Positions 9,763 to 19,067 of a stretch of 64,000 bases of DNA are shown here, piece by piece. The DNA is from Nitrospirales bacterium. Its GTDB lineage: Bacteria; Nitrospirota; Nitrospiria; Nitrospirales; UBA8639. Where the stretch lies: contig JAHRAK010000135.1 of NCBI GenBank assembly GCA_020027535.1, positions 1 to 64,000 on the forward strand, written 5' to 3'. A model generated the notes under the pieces. That model did not search any database. It was not told the origin of the DNA and saw only the letters and a program-made list of their open reading frames with translations. How positions within the stretch are numbered: position 1 is the first letter of the stretch; the number at the start of each line of letters is the position of its first letter. A program made the position numbers and the translations under genes.

Positions 9763-9938
9763 TTTTCGTTGTTCCTGCCTTTTCTTTCCCGTACACTTGG
9801 GCGTGAGTGAAAACCCCTTTGTTTTTTTCAGTCCAAGAGGCTCCTGTCGGTAATGGAAAACTGAAGACGGCAGCCCCTTATGCCTCTGTTTGCACATGCA
9901 TAACGCGTGCTTCCTGGGGGTAGCCTCCCGTTATCGTC

Positions 9939-12236
9939 ATGGCGACTTCTAAATTGACCCCACGTTTATTTCCTCCCGCGAAATTGAAGAAACGGCTCAT
10001 TCTCGAGGATGAATCGGGCCCCCAAGCCCAGCGTCTTCATTTGAAGCCGGTCGGGATTGTCCTGTTCCTCCTGATTTCCTCTCTGCTCTTGACGATGTAC
10101 TACGCACAGTATGGAGGATTCGGGGGAAAGACGGCAGACTCGCTTTTCCCAAGCGCCAGTTACGCATTGGTTCTGTTTCTCGTCTATTTAGACGTCGTCG
10201 GATTGGTCGGCCTAACCCTTTTATTATCCCGTAATTTGATCAAAGCCTATTTCGAACGACGGCACCGGCTGTTGGGGTCGGGATTTCGCACGAAATTAAT
10301 CGCCGCATTCATTGGTTTTTCGTTGGTCCCAACCCTGTTGTTGGCGGTGATGGCCAGTGAGGTGATCAATGAGGTGATGAACATCTGGTTCAATGATCAG
10401 ATCGAGGAGGTCCTGAAAGACTCCGAAGAATTATCCAGGATGTATCATGAGGGACATACGGTCTTGGCCATGCAGAGTGCCAGGGCCATCAGCAAGGAAA
10501 TTTATCGAGAAGATTTTTTGCGGCCGGACCATCGTGAATTATTAACGGCCGCCATGGCCCGAAAGCGTGCGGAATTCAACGTCACGGACGTAGAAGTCTT
10601 TTCGTCAAAATTGGAATTGCTCGTTCGCAAGACCGCCCCGGAGGCAACCGACAGGATGTTCCATTTGCCGGTAGGGCAACTTGTTCGTCGGGTCTTGGAT
10701 TCGCATGAGGAAGTGGCCTCGGTGCAAGTCGCACAATCCGGACGACTGATCCGCGCAGCGGTGCCGATTGCCTCCAACACCCAACCCGGAGAGATTGACG
10801 GAGTGGTTGTCGTCAACACCTACGTCTCGGAAACGATCTTGGCGAAAATGCAAGGAATTGCCAAACAATATACTGATTACCGGCAGATGAAGGCGTTGGA
10901 AAATCCGATTAAGGCCGGGGCCTATTTGTTTGTTGCGGTCGTCACGGTTTTATTGTTGTTCAGCGCTACCTGGTTTGGATTTTACGTGGCGAGAGGCATC
11001 ACCGTGCCGATTCAGAAATTGGCTGAAGGGACCGAAGCCGTAGCCCGTGGGGACCTCAACGTGAGAATTAGAGTCAATGCCACCGATGAGATTGGGACGT
11101 TGATCGACTCGTTTAACCGAATGACCGAAGATTTATCAAACGGCAAAGTCAGACTGGAAGAAGCCAATCAATCCCTCATGAAATCAAACGTGGAAGCTGA
11201 TCGCCGGCGGGCGTATACGGAAGCCGTCATGGATACGATTGCTTCAGGCGTGATGTCCATCGATACTCAGCACACGATTACCACGTTCAATCATTCGGCT
11301 GAGCGGATATTGGGGGTCAGTGCCGACGCTGTCCGCAGGCGCTTGGCGTTTGACGTCTTCAAATTTCATCAATTCCCGTTGTTTCAAGAGGCCTATGACC
11401 GGATTTTACACGATCGCCAGGACAGTCTCACCCTCGAAGGTCAAATGGAGGTGCAGGAAAAACTCCTCACCATGGGGCTGAATCTTTCCCGCATGAGAGA
11501 CGAGGCCGGCAAGGAGTTGGGGTTCGTGTTTGTCTTCGAGGATCGGACCGAATTGATCAAGGCGCAGAAAACGGCGGCTTGGCAGGAAGTGGTCCAACGG
11601 GTGGCGCATGAAATCAAGAATCCCTTGACGCCCATTCAGCTTGCGGCCCAGCGGTTACGAAAAAAGTTTTTTGAAGGGTCTGCTGATTTTAAAGCCATTT
11701 TTGATCAATCGACGAACGTCATTGTGAACGAAGTGGGCAGTTTAAAACGGATGGTGGACGAATTTTCGAAATTTGCCAGGATGCCCGCTCCGCATATGGC
11801 CAAGGAATCGTTACACGACATCATTGAAAAAGTGAGTGCCCTGTATCGTGGGGGACACCATGACGTCGAGTTTATTCCAGCCTTTGATCCCTTGGTCCCG
11901 GATATCAATATCGACCGGGAACAGATGCGTCGCGTCTTCGTCAATTTGTTTGACAATGCCATCCAGGCCATGAAGCAAAAAGGGCGCATCTGGGTTTCCA
12001 CGAAAATGGATTGGAAGCTTAAGCGGGTCCGAATCACGGTGGCCGACGAAGGATCGGGCATTCCTCAAGAAGATCAGGAAAAATTATTCATCCCGTATTT
12101 TTCGCGAAAACGAACGGGAACCGGACTTGGGTTGGCGATTGTTCATCGAATCGTGACGGATCACAATGGGACGATCCAAGCCTCCAATCGCCACCCTCAA
12201 GGGGCCTTGTTTATTATCGAACTTCCCGTCGCTTGA
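9939..12236 (+). CDS. NtrY-like membrane sensor histidine kinase (HAMP-PAS-HisKA-HATPase)
   Basis: TM helices, HAMP (RGDLNVRIRV..DEIGTLIDSFNRMT), HEIKNPLTPIQLAAQRLRKK, GTGLGLAIVHRIV. Confidence 0.9.
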   Translation: MATSKLTPRLFPPAKLKKRLILEDESGPQAQRLHLKPVGIVLFLLISSLLLTMYYAQYGGFGGKTADSLFPSASYALVLFLVYLDVVGLVGLTLLLSRNLIKAYFERRHRLLGSGFRTKLIAAFIGFSLVPTLLLAVMASEVINEVMNIWFNDQIEEVLKDSEELSRMYHEGHTVLAMQSARAISKEIYREDFLRPDHRELLTAAMARKRAEFNVTDVEVFSSKLELLVRKTAPEATDRMFHLPVGQLVRRVLDSHEEVASVQVAQSGRLIRAAVPIASNTQPGEIDGVVVVNTYVSETILAKMQGIAKQYTDYRQMKALENPIKAGAYLFVAVVTVLLLFSATWFGFYVARGITVPIQKLAEGTEAVARGDLNVRIRVNATDEIGTLIDSFNRMTEDLSNGKVRLEEANQSLMKSNVEADRRRAYTEAVMDTIASGVMSIDTQHTITTFNHSAERILGVSADAVRRRLAFDVFKFHQFPLFQEAYDRILHDRQDSLTLEGQMEVQEKLLTMGLNLSRMRDEAGKELGFVFVFEDRTELIKAQKTAAWQEVVQRVAHEIKNPLTPIQLAAQRLRKKFFEGSADFKAIFDQSTNVIVNEVGSLKRMVDEFSKFARMPAPHMAKESLHDIIEKVSALYRGGHHDVEFIPAFDPLVPDINIDREQMRRVFVNLFDNAIQAMKQKGRIWVSTKMDWKLKRVRITVADEGSGIPQEDQEKLFIPYFSRKRTGTGLGLAIVHRIVTDHNGTIQASNRHPQGALFIIELPVA

Positions 12237-12335
12237 TACCGGCAGACGGTGCATGGAACAACAAAACGGCGGATTCGCCAAAGATCTTTTATGACGTTCC
12301 GGCTTACGATCTGGTCATAACTTGGAGGAATAGGC

Positions 12336-13697
12336 ATGTCCGGCACCATCTGTATCGTCGATGATGAACCTTCCATCTTGGATACCTTGAGCAGTATTTT
12401 GGAAGACGAGAGGTATCAGGTCGCGATCGCGAAAACCGGTGGGGAGGCCCTGAAAGTCATTCAAATGGAGGTGCCGGACGTCGTGCTTCTCGACATTTGG
12501 ATGCCGGAGTTGGATGGCTTGGAGGTGTTAAAACGCGTTCGCGAGCAATTTCCACACATCATGGTCATTATGATGTCCGGTCATGGATCCGTCGAAACAG
12601 CGGTGAAAGCCACAAAATTGGGCGCCTATGATTACCTGGAAAAACCGCTGGACCTTGAAAAAGTCACCATCCTGATCCGCAATGCTCTGCACCAGCGTAA
12701 GCTGGAAGAAGAAAATATCAACCTTCGCGTTAAGATCGAGCGGCATTCGAAACTCGTCGGAGCCTCTTCCGTTATGGAGACGCTTCGACAGCAAATCGCG
12801 GCTGCGGCGCCGACCCATAGTCGGGTTCTGATTTCCGGGGAAAACGGCACGGGGAAGGAATTGGTGGCACGGGCCATCCATCTTCAAAGCCCTCGCCATA
12901 ATCGTCCGTTTGTCGAAGTCAATTGTGCGGCGATCCCCGAGACGTTGATTGAGACGGAGTTGTTCGGGCATGAACGCGGTGCGTTTACGGGAGCCGTTTC
13001 TCAAAAACGCGGAAAATTCGATTTTGCGGACGGTGGCACCCTGTTTCTCGACGAAATCGGCGATATGAGTCTAGCCACTCAAGCGAAAGTGCTTCGCGTC
13101 TTGGCGGAACAACAGTTTACCCGGATAGGAGGGGAGAAGCTGATTAAGGTCAACGTCCGCGTCATCGCGGCATCCAATAAGGATTTTAATCAGGAAATCG
13201 AAAAAGGAAACTTTCGCGATGATCTGTTTTATCGGTTAAACGTGTTGCCGATAGAAGTCCCGCCGCTTCGCGCCCGACGTGAGGATATTCCGGCTCTCAC
13301 CCGGCATTTCTTGAAGATTCATGCAGAAGAGCAGGGGGTGAAGTTAAAAGAGATCACTCCGGAGGCCTTGGAGGCACTGGCGCGTCATGAGTGGCCGGGC
13401 AACATACGAGAACTTCGCAATCAAGTCGAGCGCCTGATGATTATGGTACCCAAAACCACCATAGAGGTGGGCGACGTCTTACCGTTTATGCCGAGAGGTT
13501 TCAGCCGGATCAATCCCCTGGACGCATACGATTCCTTGCGGGATGCCCGGCATGCGTTTGAACGTGAGTATATTACCATCCGTTTGCGGGAGAATGGCGG
13601 GAACGTCTCGAAGACCGCCGATGACCTGAAAATCGAACGAAGTCACTTGCATCGAAGAATTAAAGATCTGAACGTGGAATTTCGCTCGGGAAACTGA
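12336..13697 (+). CDS. NtrX-like sigma54-dependent response regulator
   Basis: Receiver (IVDDEPSI..LLDIWMPELDG), AAA+ (GENGTGKELVARAIH, ELFGHERGAFTGA), C-terminal HTH. Confidence 0.92.
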   Translation: MSGTICIVDDEPSILDTLSSILEDERYQVAIAKTGGEALKVIQMEVPDVVLLDIWMPELDGLEVLKRVREQFPHIMVIMMSGHGSVETAVKATKLGAYDYLEKPLDLEKVTILIRNALHQRKLEEENINLRVKIERHSKLVGASSVMETLRQQIAAAAPTHSRVLISGENGTGKELVARAIHLQSPRHNRPFVEVNCAAIPETLIETELFGHERGAFTGAVSQKRGKFDFADGGTLFLDEIGDMSLATQAKVLRVLAEQQFTRIGGEKLIKVNVRVIAASNKDFNQEIEKGNFRDDLFYRLNVLPIEVPPLRARREDIPALTRHFLKIHAEEQGVKLKEITPEALEALARHEWPGNIRELRNQVERLMIMVPKTTIEVGDVLPFMPRGFSRINPLDAYDSLRDARHAFEREYITIRLRENGGNVSKTADDLKIERSHLHRRIKDLNVEFRSGN

Positions 13698-15007
13698 TGT
13701 CCCAGTCTCTCACTATTGAACGTGTGGTTGCCGGTGGATGGGGATTATCCCGTTCAGGCTCCATCGTTACGTTCGTCCGGGGCGGATTGCCCGGCGAGGT
13801 GGTCACGGTTATCCCCAACGAACGGCATTCCGATTACGAGTTCGCCACCCTTCATGAAGTTCGCGTGGCGTCACCGCATCGCATTCAGGCTCCGTGTTCC
13901 GTCTATGAAGACTGTGGGAGCTGTCAATTTCAGCATGTTCGCTATGAGGCACAATTGCAGTATAAACAGGGCGTGCTGGAGGAAGCGTTTTCGCGTATCG
14001 GCCGAATCGAACAGGCAATATTCAACGATCCCGTTCCTTCACCCTTGCCCTATGAATACCGGCGAAGAGTTCGCTTCAGGGTGTTTCAGCATCACGGTAC
14101 GTTTCACCTCGGATTCGTACGGGAACGATCGCACAACCCGGTCAAGGGAGTGGGCTGCCTGTTGGTTTCAAAGCCGATGGGAAAGGTGATCGAAAACATC
14201 GAAGGACAATTGGCTCGCCTGCGCAGGTTACCCGCGTTTCTCTCGCATGTGGAAATTCGATCCTCGGACGCGTTCGGGACGCACCTGATTCTGTGCACGG
14301 TCCCCCGTGCTTCGCAAAACCAGGCACGAGAACTCTTGGCATTGTTTGAGGGGATTCCTGCCGTCGTCGGGTGCGTCCTGACCTCCTCTTCCACGACAGC
14401 GTCTCAAAAAAGACACCTGCGGCGAGTCGTCCGGGGTGAACCCCATTTATTTGAACGATTTCAGGATATGGTCATTCGTGTCAGCGACCGATCGTTTATG
14501 CAGGCGAATTGGACGGTCTATTCGCTTATTTTTCAAACGTTGGCGGATTGGATGAACGTACGGGATCGGCAAACTTGCGTGCTTGAGTTGTATGCCGGAG
14601 TCGGATGCGTGGGATTGGGTTTGGCAAGAAACGGAGCACTGGTCACGGAAGTCGAGGAGAATCCCTATGCCGTGGCTGATGCCAAACAATCAGCCTCTCA
14701 AAACCATATCGGGCGTTATCGTACACGCGCGGCAAAGGTCGAGGACTTTTTGGAGACGGTGGCCGACGACGAATACGACGTGATTGTGATGGACCCGCCG
14801 CGAACGGGATTGAGCCGGCGTTGCGTCGAATCCCTGGAGCGCATCCGGACGCCCCACGTGTTTTATCTTTCGTGTGACGCTTCCTCCCTGGCTCGTGATC
14901 TCAACCGGCTTTGTGCGACCCGGTACCACGTCCGTCGAGTACAGGCATTTGACATGTTCCCGCAAACCGCGCATATCGAAACCCTGGTGGAACTCGTCCG
15001 TGCATAG
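13697..15007 (+). CDS. TrmA/RlmD-family 23S rRNA (uracil-5-)-methyltransferase
   Basis: TRAM-like N-terminus, Fe-S Cys (CSVYEDCGSCQFQH), ELYAGVGCVGLGLA, VMDPPRTGLSRR, FYLSCDASSLARDL. Confidence 0.88.
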   Translation: MSQSLTIERVVAGGWGLSRSGSIVTFVRGGLPGEVVTVIPNERHSDYEFATLHEVRVASPHRIQAPCSVYEDCGSCQFQHVRYEAQLQYKQGVLEEAFSRIGRIEQAIFNDPVPSPLPYEYRRRVRFRVFQHHGTFHLGFVRERSHNPVKGVGCLLVSKPMGKVIENIEGQLARLRRLPAFLSHVEIRSSDAFGTHLILCTVPRASQNQARELLALFEGIPAVVGCVLTSSSTTASQKRHLRRVVRGEPHLFERFQDMVIRVSDRSFMQANWTVYSLIFQTLADWMNVRDRQTCVLELYAGVGCVGLGLARNGALVTEVEENPYAVADAKQSASQNHIGRYRTRAAKVEDFLETVADDEYDVIVMDPPRTGLSRRCVESLERIRTPHVFYLSCDASSLARDLNRLCATRYHVRRVQAFDMFPQTAHIETLVELVRA

Positions 15008-15052
15008 TTTTGGTTTTCGAATCGAGCATTCGTCATGCATTGAGATGCCGCA

Positions 15053-15679
15053 ATGAACATGCTCCGACTGGGCGTTCTTGTTTCAGGCAGGGGGTCCAAT
15101 CTTCAAGCCATTATGAATGAGATTGAAGCTGGAACCGTCAAGGCCGAGATTGCGGTCGTGATCAGTAATAAACAGGGGGTCCCGGCCTTGGAGCGTGCGG
15201 AACGCCACGGGTTGACAACCGTTTTTCTCGATCCAAAGTCAGTGGCGGATACGCCGAACCCCCGGCAAGCGTATGATCAAAAACTTTTGGAGACGTTGCA
15301 GCATCACCAGGTGCAATTGGTGGTATTGGCAGGCTATATGAAAATTGTCACTTCGGTCCTTATCGATTCGTATGAATCGCGCATCATGAATATTCATCCT
15401 GCACTTCTTCCGAGCTTTCCGGGCTTGGATGCCCAACGGCAGGCATTGAACCATGGGGTGAAAGTGTCCGGCTGCACGGTTCATTTTGTGACCGAAGGCA
15501 TGGATACGGGCCCTATCATCCTGCAGCGAGCCGTACCCGTGGAAGAAGGTGATACCGCAGATACCTTATCCGAACGAATCCTGAAAGAAGAGCATGGACT
15601 TTTGCCCAGGGCCATCCAGTTATTTGCGGAGGGGCGACTGACGGTTGAAGGCCGGGTCGTCCACATACGCGATGTCTGA
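15053..15679 (+). CDS. purN: Phosphoribosylglycinamide formyltransferase
   Basis: LVSGRGSNLQAI, MNIHPALLPSFPGLDAQRQAL, HFVTEGMDTGPIILQ. Confidence 0.94.
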   Translation: MNMLRLGVLVSGRGSNLQAIMNEIEAGTVKAEIAVVISNKQGVPALERAERHGLTTVFLDPKSVADTPNPRQAYDQKLLETLQHHQVQLVVLAGYMKIVTSVLIDSYESRIMNIHPALLPSFPGLDAQRQALNHGVKVSGCTVHFVTEGMDTGPIILQRAVPVEEGDTADTLSERILKEEHGLLPRAIQLFAEGRLTVEGRVVHIRDV

Positions 15680-15722
15680 CTTGATTGCAGGGCGCCGGTC
15701 CTTTTGATAGAGTGCCAGACGT

Positions 15723-15798
15723 GGGGGGCTAGCTCAGTTGGGAGAGCACAACGTTCGCAACGTTGGGGTCGGGGGTTCAAGTCCCCTGCCCTCCACCA
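15723..15798 (+). tRNA. tRNA-Ala (anticodon CGC), CCA encoded
   Basis: GGGGGGC..GCCCTCC acceptor stem, anticodon stem-loop CAACG-TTCGCAA-CGTTG, GGGGGTTCAAGTCCCC T arm, ACCA. Confidence 0.95.
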
Positions 15799-15919
15799 AA
15801 CCTTGTCTTTGTTTGCGGAACCTCATGGGATGCCTTGACAACGGCAAAGAAAGGTTGGGTAAGGAAAGAAAAATTTTTTGTGATAATCCTTAATAATTTT
15901 TCTAAACATTGTTAAGAAT

Positions 15920-16402
15920 ATGAAACTGTCCAGAAAAAGCGAATACGGGTTGCGGGCCTTGATTGAATTGACCAAGGCTTACGATCGGTCGCCGTTGCGA
16001 CGGTCCGACATTGCAGAATCCCAACAAATTCCCGTGGGCTTTTTGGAAACCATTCTATTGGAATTAAAGCGGGCGGGGATCCTGGGGAGTCGGCCCGGCG
16101 TTCAGGGCGGATACCGGTTGATTAAACCCCCGGAAGACGTGTCGCTCGGACAGGTCATTCGTATTCTGGACGGTCCCCTTGCACCGATTGCCTGTGTGAG
16201 TCAGACGGCCTATCAAACCTGTCAGGATTGTCCGTATTCCGAAGACCGGGAATGTCCGATTCAAAGCGTTATGTTCGAGGTCAGGAACGCCGTTGCCAAC
16301 GTGTTGGACCGGTATACGTTGAGAGCCTTTTACGACCAAGGTCGGAATCGTCGCCTCCGGAAATCTTCGAAACACCGAAGGGGCAGCACCCGCGGTCAAT
16401 AA
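15920..16402 (+). CDS. Rrf2-family transcriptional regulator with Cys cluster
   Basis: MKLSRKSEYGLRALIEL...GSRPGVQGGYRL and C..(x)..CQDCPYSEDREC. Confidence 0.88.
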   Translation: MKLSRKSEYGLRALIELTKAYDRSPLRRSDIAESQQIPVGFLETILLELKRAGILGSRPGVQGGYRLIKPPEDVSLGQVIRILDGPLAPIACVSQTAYQTCQDCPYSEDRECPIQSVMFEVRNAVANVLDRYTLRAFYDQGRNRRLRKSSKHRRGSTRGQ

Positions 16403-16412
16403 GGAGTGGGTT

Positions 16413-16634
16413 ATGGATACACATCTTCGGAGCGTGGTCAAAGGTATCAGTTGGAGGATTTTGGCCACCATGGTGACCACGATTGTCGTTTTTCTGTATT
16501 CGGGTGAGTTGATGGCTGCGGCTATTGTCGGTAGTTTTGATGCTCTGGCCAAAATTTTCCTGTACTGGGGACATGAACGAATATGGCAATGGATCACGTG
16601 GGGCCGTATTCTGCCGACGGTCTTCTCGCCCTAG
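16413..16634 (+). CDS. DUF2061 small membrane protein
   Basis: RSVVKGISWRILATMVTTIVVFLYSGELMAAAIVGSFDALAKIFLYWGHERIWQWITWGR. Confidence 0.85.
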   Translation: MDTHLRSVVKGISWRILATMVTTIVVFLYSGELMAAAIVGSFDALAKIFLYWGHERIWQWITWGRILPTVFSP

Positions 16635-16679
16635 TCGTCTTCTGCCAATGTTTTTTCTTCTTCGTGATCTTTTATTAGG

Positions 16680-17516
16680 CTATCGCCCAATCTCTCCCAG
16701 GGGTTGTTCGGTGACAATGCAGGCTCCTCGTGGGTTTTCACCAAGCGCGTTACAGGATAGAAGCTGATCAAGCTCTGGCGTTGACCGGGAGTCGGGTGTC
16801 ATCACGAGGCCCCAGTGGAAATTGTCGTGACATTCATTCTCCAGGATCAATGCCTGAGCCCCGTAAAACAGGAGTATGCCGCTGAGCATATTGTGACGGC
16901 AGATATTTCTAATTAAATCCGGTCGCGTGCCATCGTCCCGAACCGCCAGGCCGAAATGGTGATTCTCGAAACACACATTCCCGGCCAGGTAAGGTTGCGC
17001 ACCGGCAAAACTGAAAATGCCCGATTCGCGGTTCCGGCACACCTCGTTGTCCATCAGGGAGGGCCTGCAGTTCGGGCCGTAAATGACGATTCCCGAGAGC
17101 AGGCCTTCGGTTGCCCGGCACTGCGTAATCGTACAAGTAGAATCAAAAATGTTGATCGCGGAATGCTGGTCGCTTCCCACGTAACGGAACGTCATGCCGG
17201 AAATGCGTCCACCGGGAACTTGCTGCAGATACAGGGGGCCGCTCCGGCGGCTGAAGATTTGGACGTGGTCCCGCCCGGCTCCGATTAATCGAATGGGTTG
17301 CTGCGTGCCGAATAGACGGTCTTCATAGATTCCCGGACGAACGAAAATCTGGTCATCGGATCCCGCATCTTTAAGGGCTGCGCTCGGACGGGGATAACAG
17401 GAGGCATCTGCGTGGTCTACAATAAGGGTCTTGCCACCTTCGGGATTCGGAGGAGGTTCGTCGAGCGCGGGAGGGTTCCGGAAGGAATCCGAAGGTGAGG
17501 AGAAGTCGTCAGGCAT
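16680..17516 (-). CDS. Right-handed parallel beta-helix repeat protein (FBXO11/NosD-like)
   Basis: Repeated ~22-aa rungs (GIVIYGPNCRPSLMDNEVCRNRESGIFSFAGAQPYLAGNVCFENHHFGLAVRDDG...); no evident signal peptide. Confidence 0.75.
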   Translation of the reverse strand: MPDDFSSPSDSFRNPPALDEPPPNPEGGKTLIVDHADASCYPRPSAALKDAGSDDQIFVRPGIYEDRLFGTQQPIRLIGAGRDHVQIFSRRSGPLYLQQVPGGRISGMTFRYVGSDQHSAINIFDSTCTITQCRATEGLLSGIVIYGPNCRPSLMDNEVCRNRESGIFSFAGAQPYLAGNVCFENHHFGLAVRDDGTRPDLIRNICRHNMLSGILLFYGAQALILENECHDNFHWGLVMTPDSRSTPELDQLLSCNALGENPRGACIVTEQPLGEIGR

Positions 17517-17579
17517 GACGGTGAATTCTATAACACAGCCTGCTTGTCAGGTTCAGCATATAGTTCCAACAATTTTGTC

Positions 17580-17608
17580 TTGACTGATAGGTAGAACTGA
17601 TGTAAAAG
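17580..17608 (+). promoter_or_regulatory. Candidate sigma70 promoter for porin-amt operon
   Basis: TTGACT, 17-nt spacer, TAAAAG (5/6 and 4/6 matches to consensus), just upstream of the leader hairpins. Confidence 0.45.
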
Positions 17609-17616
17609 AGAGAAAC

Positions 17617-17710
17617 TGCTGTGACATCGGTGTCTCGGCGTGTATTATTTATATTCAAAGGACGATGAAGTCCTCAACCACGCAAACAGCGGTTGAGGGC
17701 TTTTTTTTGG
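17617..17710 (+). ncRNA. Candidate attenuator/antiterminator leader RNA upstream of porin-amt operon
   Basis: Hairpin 1 17617-17640 with ATCGGT loop; hairpin 2 AGGAC-GATGAA-GTCCT 17659-17674; its 3' arm overlaps the 5' arm of an intrinsic terminator. Confidence 0.5.
17672..17708 (+). terminator. Intrinsic terminator in leader
   Basis: CCTCAACC-ACGCAAACAGC-GGTTGAGG followed by GC and T8. Confidence 0.8.
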
Positions 17711-17825
17711 TCATGGAGGGGCCTTGGAGAATAAGTCAAGGTTCCTTCATTCACCACGAGGCGCACACAAGGAAGTGTGCCGAATTGACTCTCCAACAAC
17801 GAATTTCGACTAAGGAGAACCTGAC

Positions 17826-19034
17826 ATGGTCAAACGAATGATGACTCGAATGGTTTTGTTTGTTTTCAGCATTGCGGTTATTGGGTGGCTTCCCATGCCG
17901 CTTGTGAGTTCCATGGCTCTTGCTGAAGATGACTCATTGGCTAATAAACTGAATCTTTCGCTGTACGGCTATGTGGAAACGTCGTATACGCAAAATTTCA
18001 ACAATCCTTCCACCGGCGTGAACAACAATCGGAGTTTCGACGGCGAGGCGAATTCCTTCCGGCCCAACATGGCGCAACTTGTCCTGGAAAAAGCCGCGAG
18101 TTCGGGAGGGGCGTTGGCCGACCGGGCGGGATTCCGCCTGAAGCTGAACTTCGGGGAAGACGCCAAGTTTACTGGTGGGACCGGTAGCGACGATTTCGAC
18201 TTTCAGGAAGCCTACGTCCAGTACATGCCGGCGGATAATCTCACGTTACAGGCCGGACGCATGAACACGTTGATCGGGTATGAAGTGATCGAAAGCCCGC
18301 TCAACCCCAATTTCTCGCGTTCGTTCCTGTTCGGTATCGGGGAACCGTTCACGGTGACGGGGTTCCGCGCCTCGTTTGATTTCTCGGATTCGGCTTCATT
18401 GGCCGTCAGCGCCATCAATTCTTTTACCGGGCTGCAAGCGGATGACAATAACAGCAAATCCATCGAAGCGCTTCTGTCTCTCGCGCCCATGGATAACCTG
18501 GGCGTTTCGATATTCGGGTTCTGGGGACCTGAGGGCAATACTCGAGGAGAAGCCACTGCGGACCGCATGCAGGTCGGAGGGATCGTCGACGTGCAGGCCA
18601 CCGATCAACTGGAACTCGTGTTGGAGGGCTATTACGGGAACCAGGCCATACCGGGAAGTCCCAACGCCCGGTGGAACGGCGTGGCAGGCTACGCCATTTA
18701 TGACTTCAACGACCAGTGGGGACTCCACGTCCGCGCGGAAGTCTTTGAAGATGCGGCGGGTGCATTCTCGTGCTTCGGGTCGGATTCGGATAATTACGGC
18801 GATTTAGGTAATGCCCATTTGTGTCCTGGCTGGGTCTCGGCCGCACAAGAAGCCGGAACGTTTAATCAGACATTGTGGGAAACCACGTGGACCCTGCAAT
18901 ACAAGCCGACTCCCAATCTCATTACCCGGGCGGAATTCCGTTACGACAAATCCGACAGGGAGACGTTCAGCGATGGCGATGGTGTGAGCGACAGCCAATC
19001 AACGTTGGCGGGAGAAATGATCTTCCTCTTTTAG
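17826..19034 (+). CDS. Outer-membrane beta-barrel porin (Bbp2/OmpL-like)
   Basis: Signal peptide, LNLSLYGYVETSYTQNFNNP...FDFQEAYVQYMPADNLTLQAGRMNTLIGYEVIESPLNPNFSRSFLFG, C-terminal aromatic-rich strand ending IFLF. Confidence 0.82.
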   Translation: MVKRMMTRMVLFVFSIAVIGWLPMPLVSSMALAEDDSLANKLNLSLYGYVETSYTQNFNNPSTGVNNNRSFDGEANSFRPNMAQLVLEKAASSGGALADRAGFRLKLNFGEDAKFTGGTGSDDFDFQEAYVQYMPADNLTLQAGRMNTLIGYEVIESPLNPNFSRSFLFGIGEPFTVTGFRASFDFSDSASLAVSAINSFTGLQADDNNSKSIEALLSLAPMDNLGVSIFGFWGPEGNTRGEATADRMQVGGIVDVQATDQLELVLEGYYGNQAIPGSPNARWNGVAGYAIYDFNDQWGLHVRAEVFEDAAGAFSCFGSDSDNYGDLGNAHLCPGWVSAAQEAGTFNQTLWETTWTLQYKPTPNLITRAEFRYDKSDRETFSDGDGVSDSQSTLAGEMIFLF

Positions 19035-19067
19035 GGAAGTTCTCAAACGCTTATGGGGAGGGAGAAA

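Noticed and set aside
17659-17674. glnA-type glutamine riboswitch
   Set aside because: GGACGATGAAGTCC loosely recalls GGA/GAAGT-rich riboswitch cores, but I could not place the conserved elements of the glutamine riboswitch.
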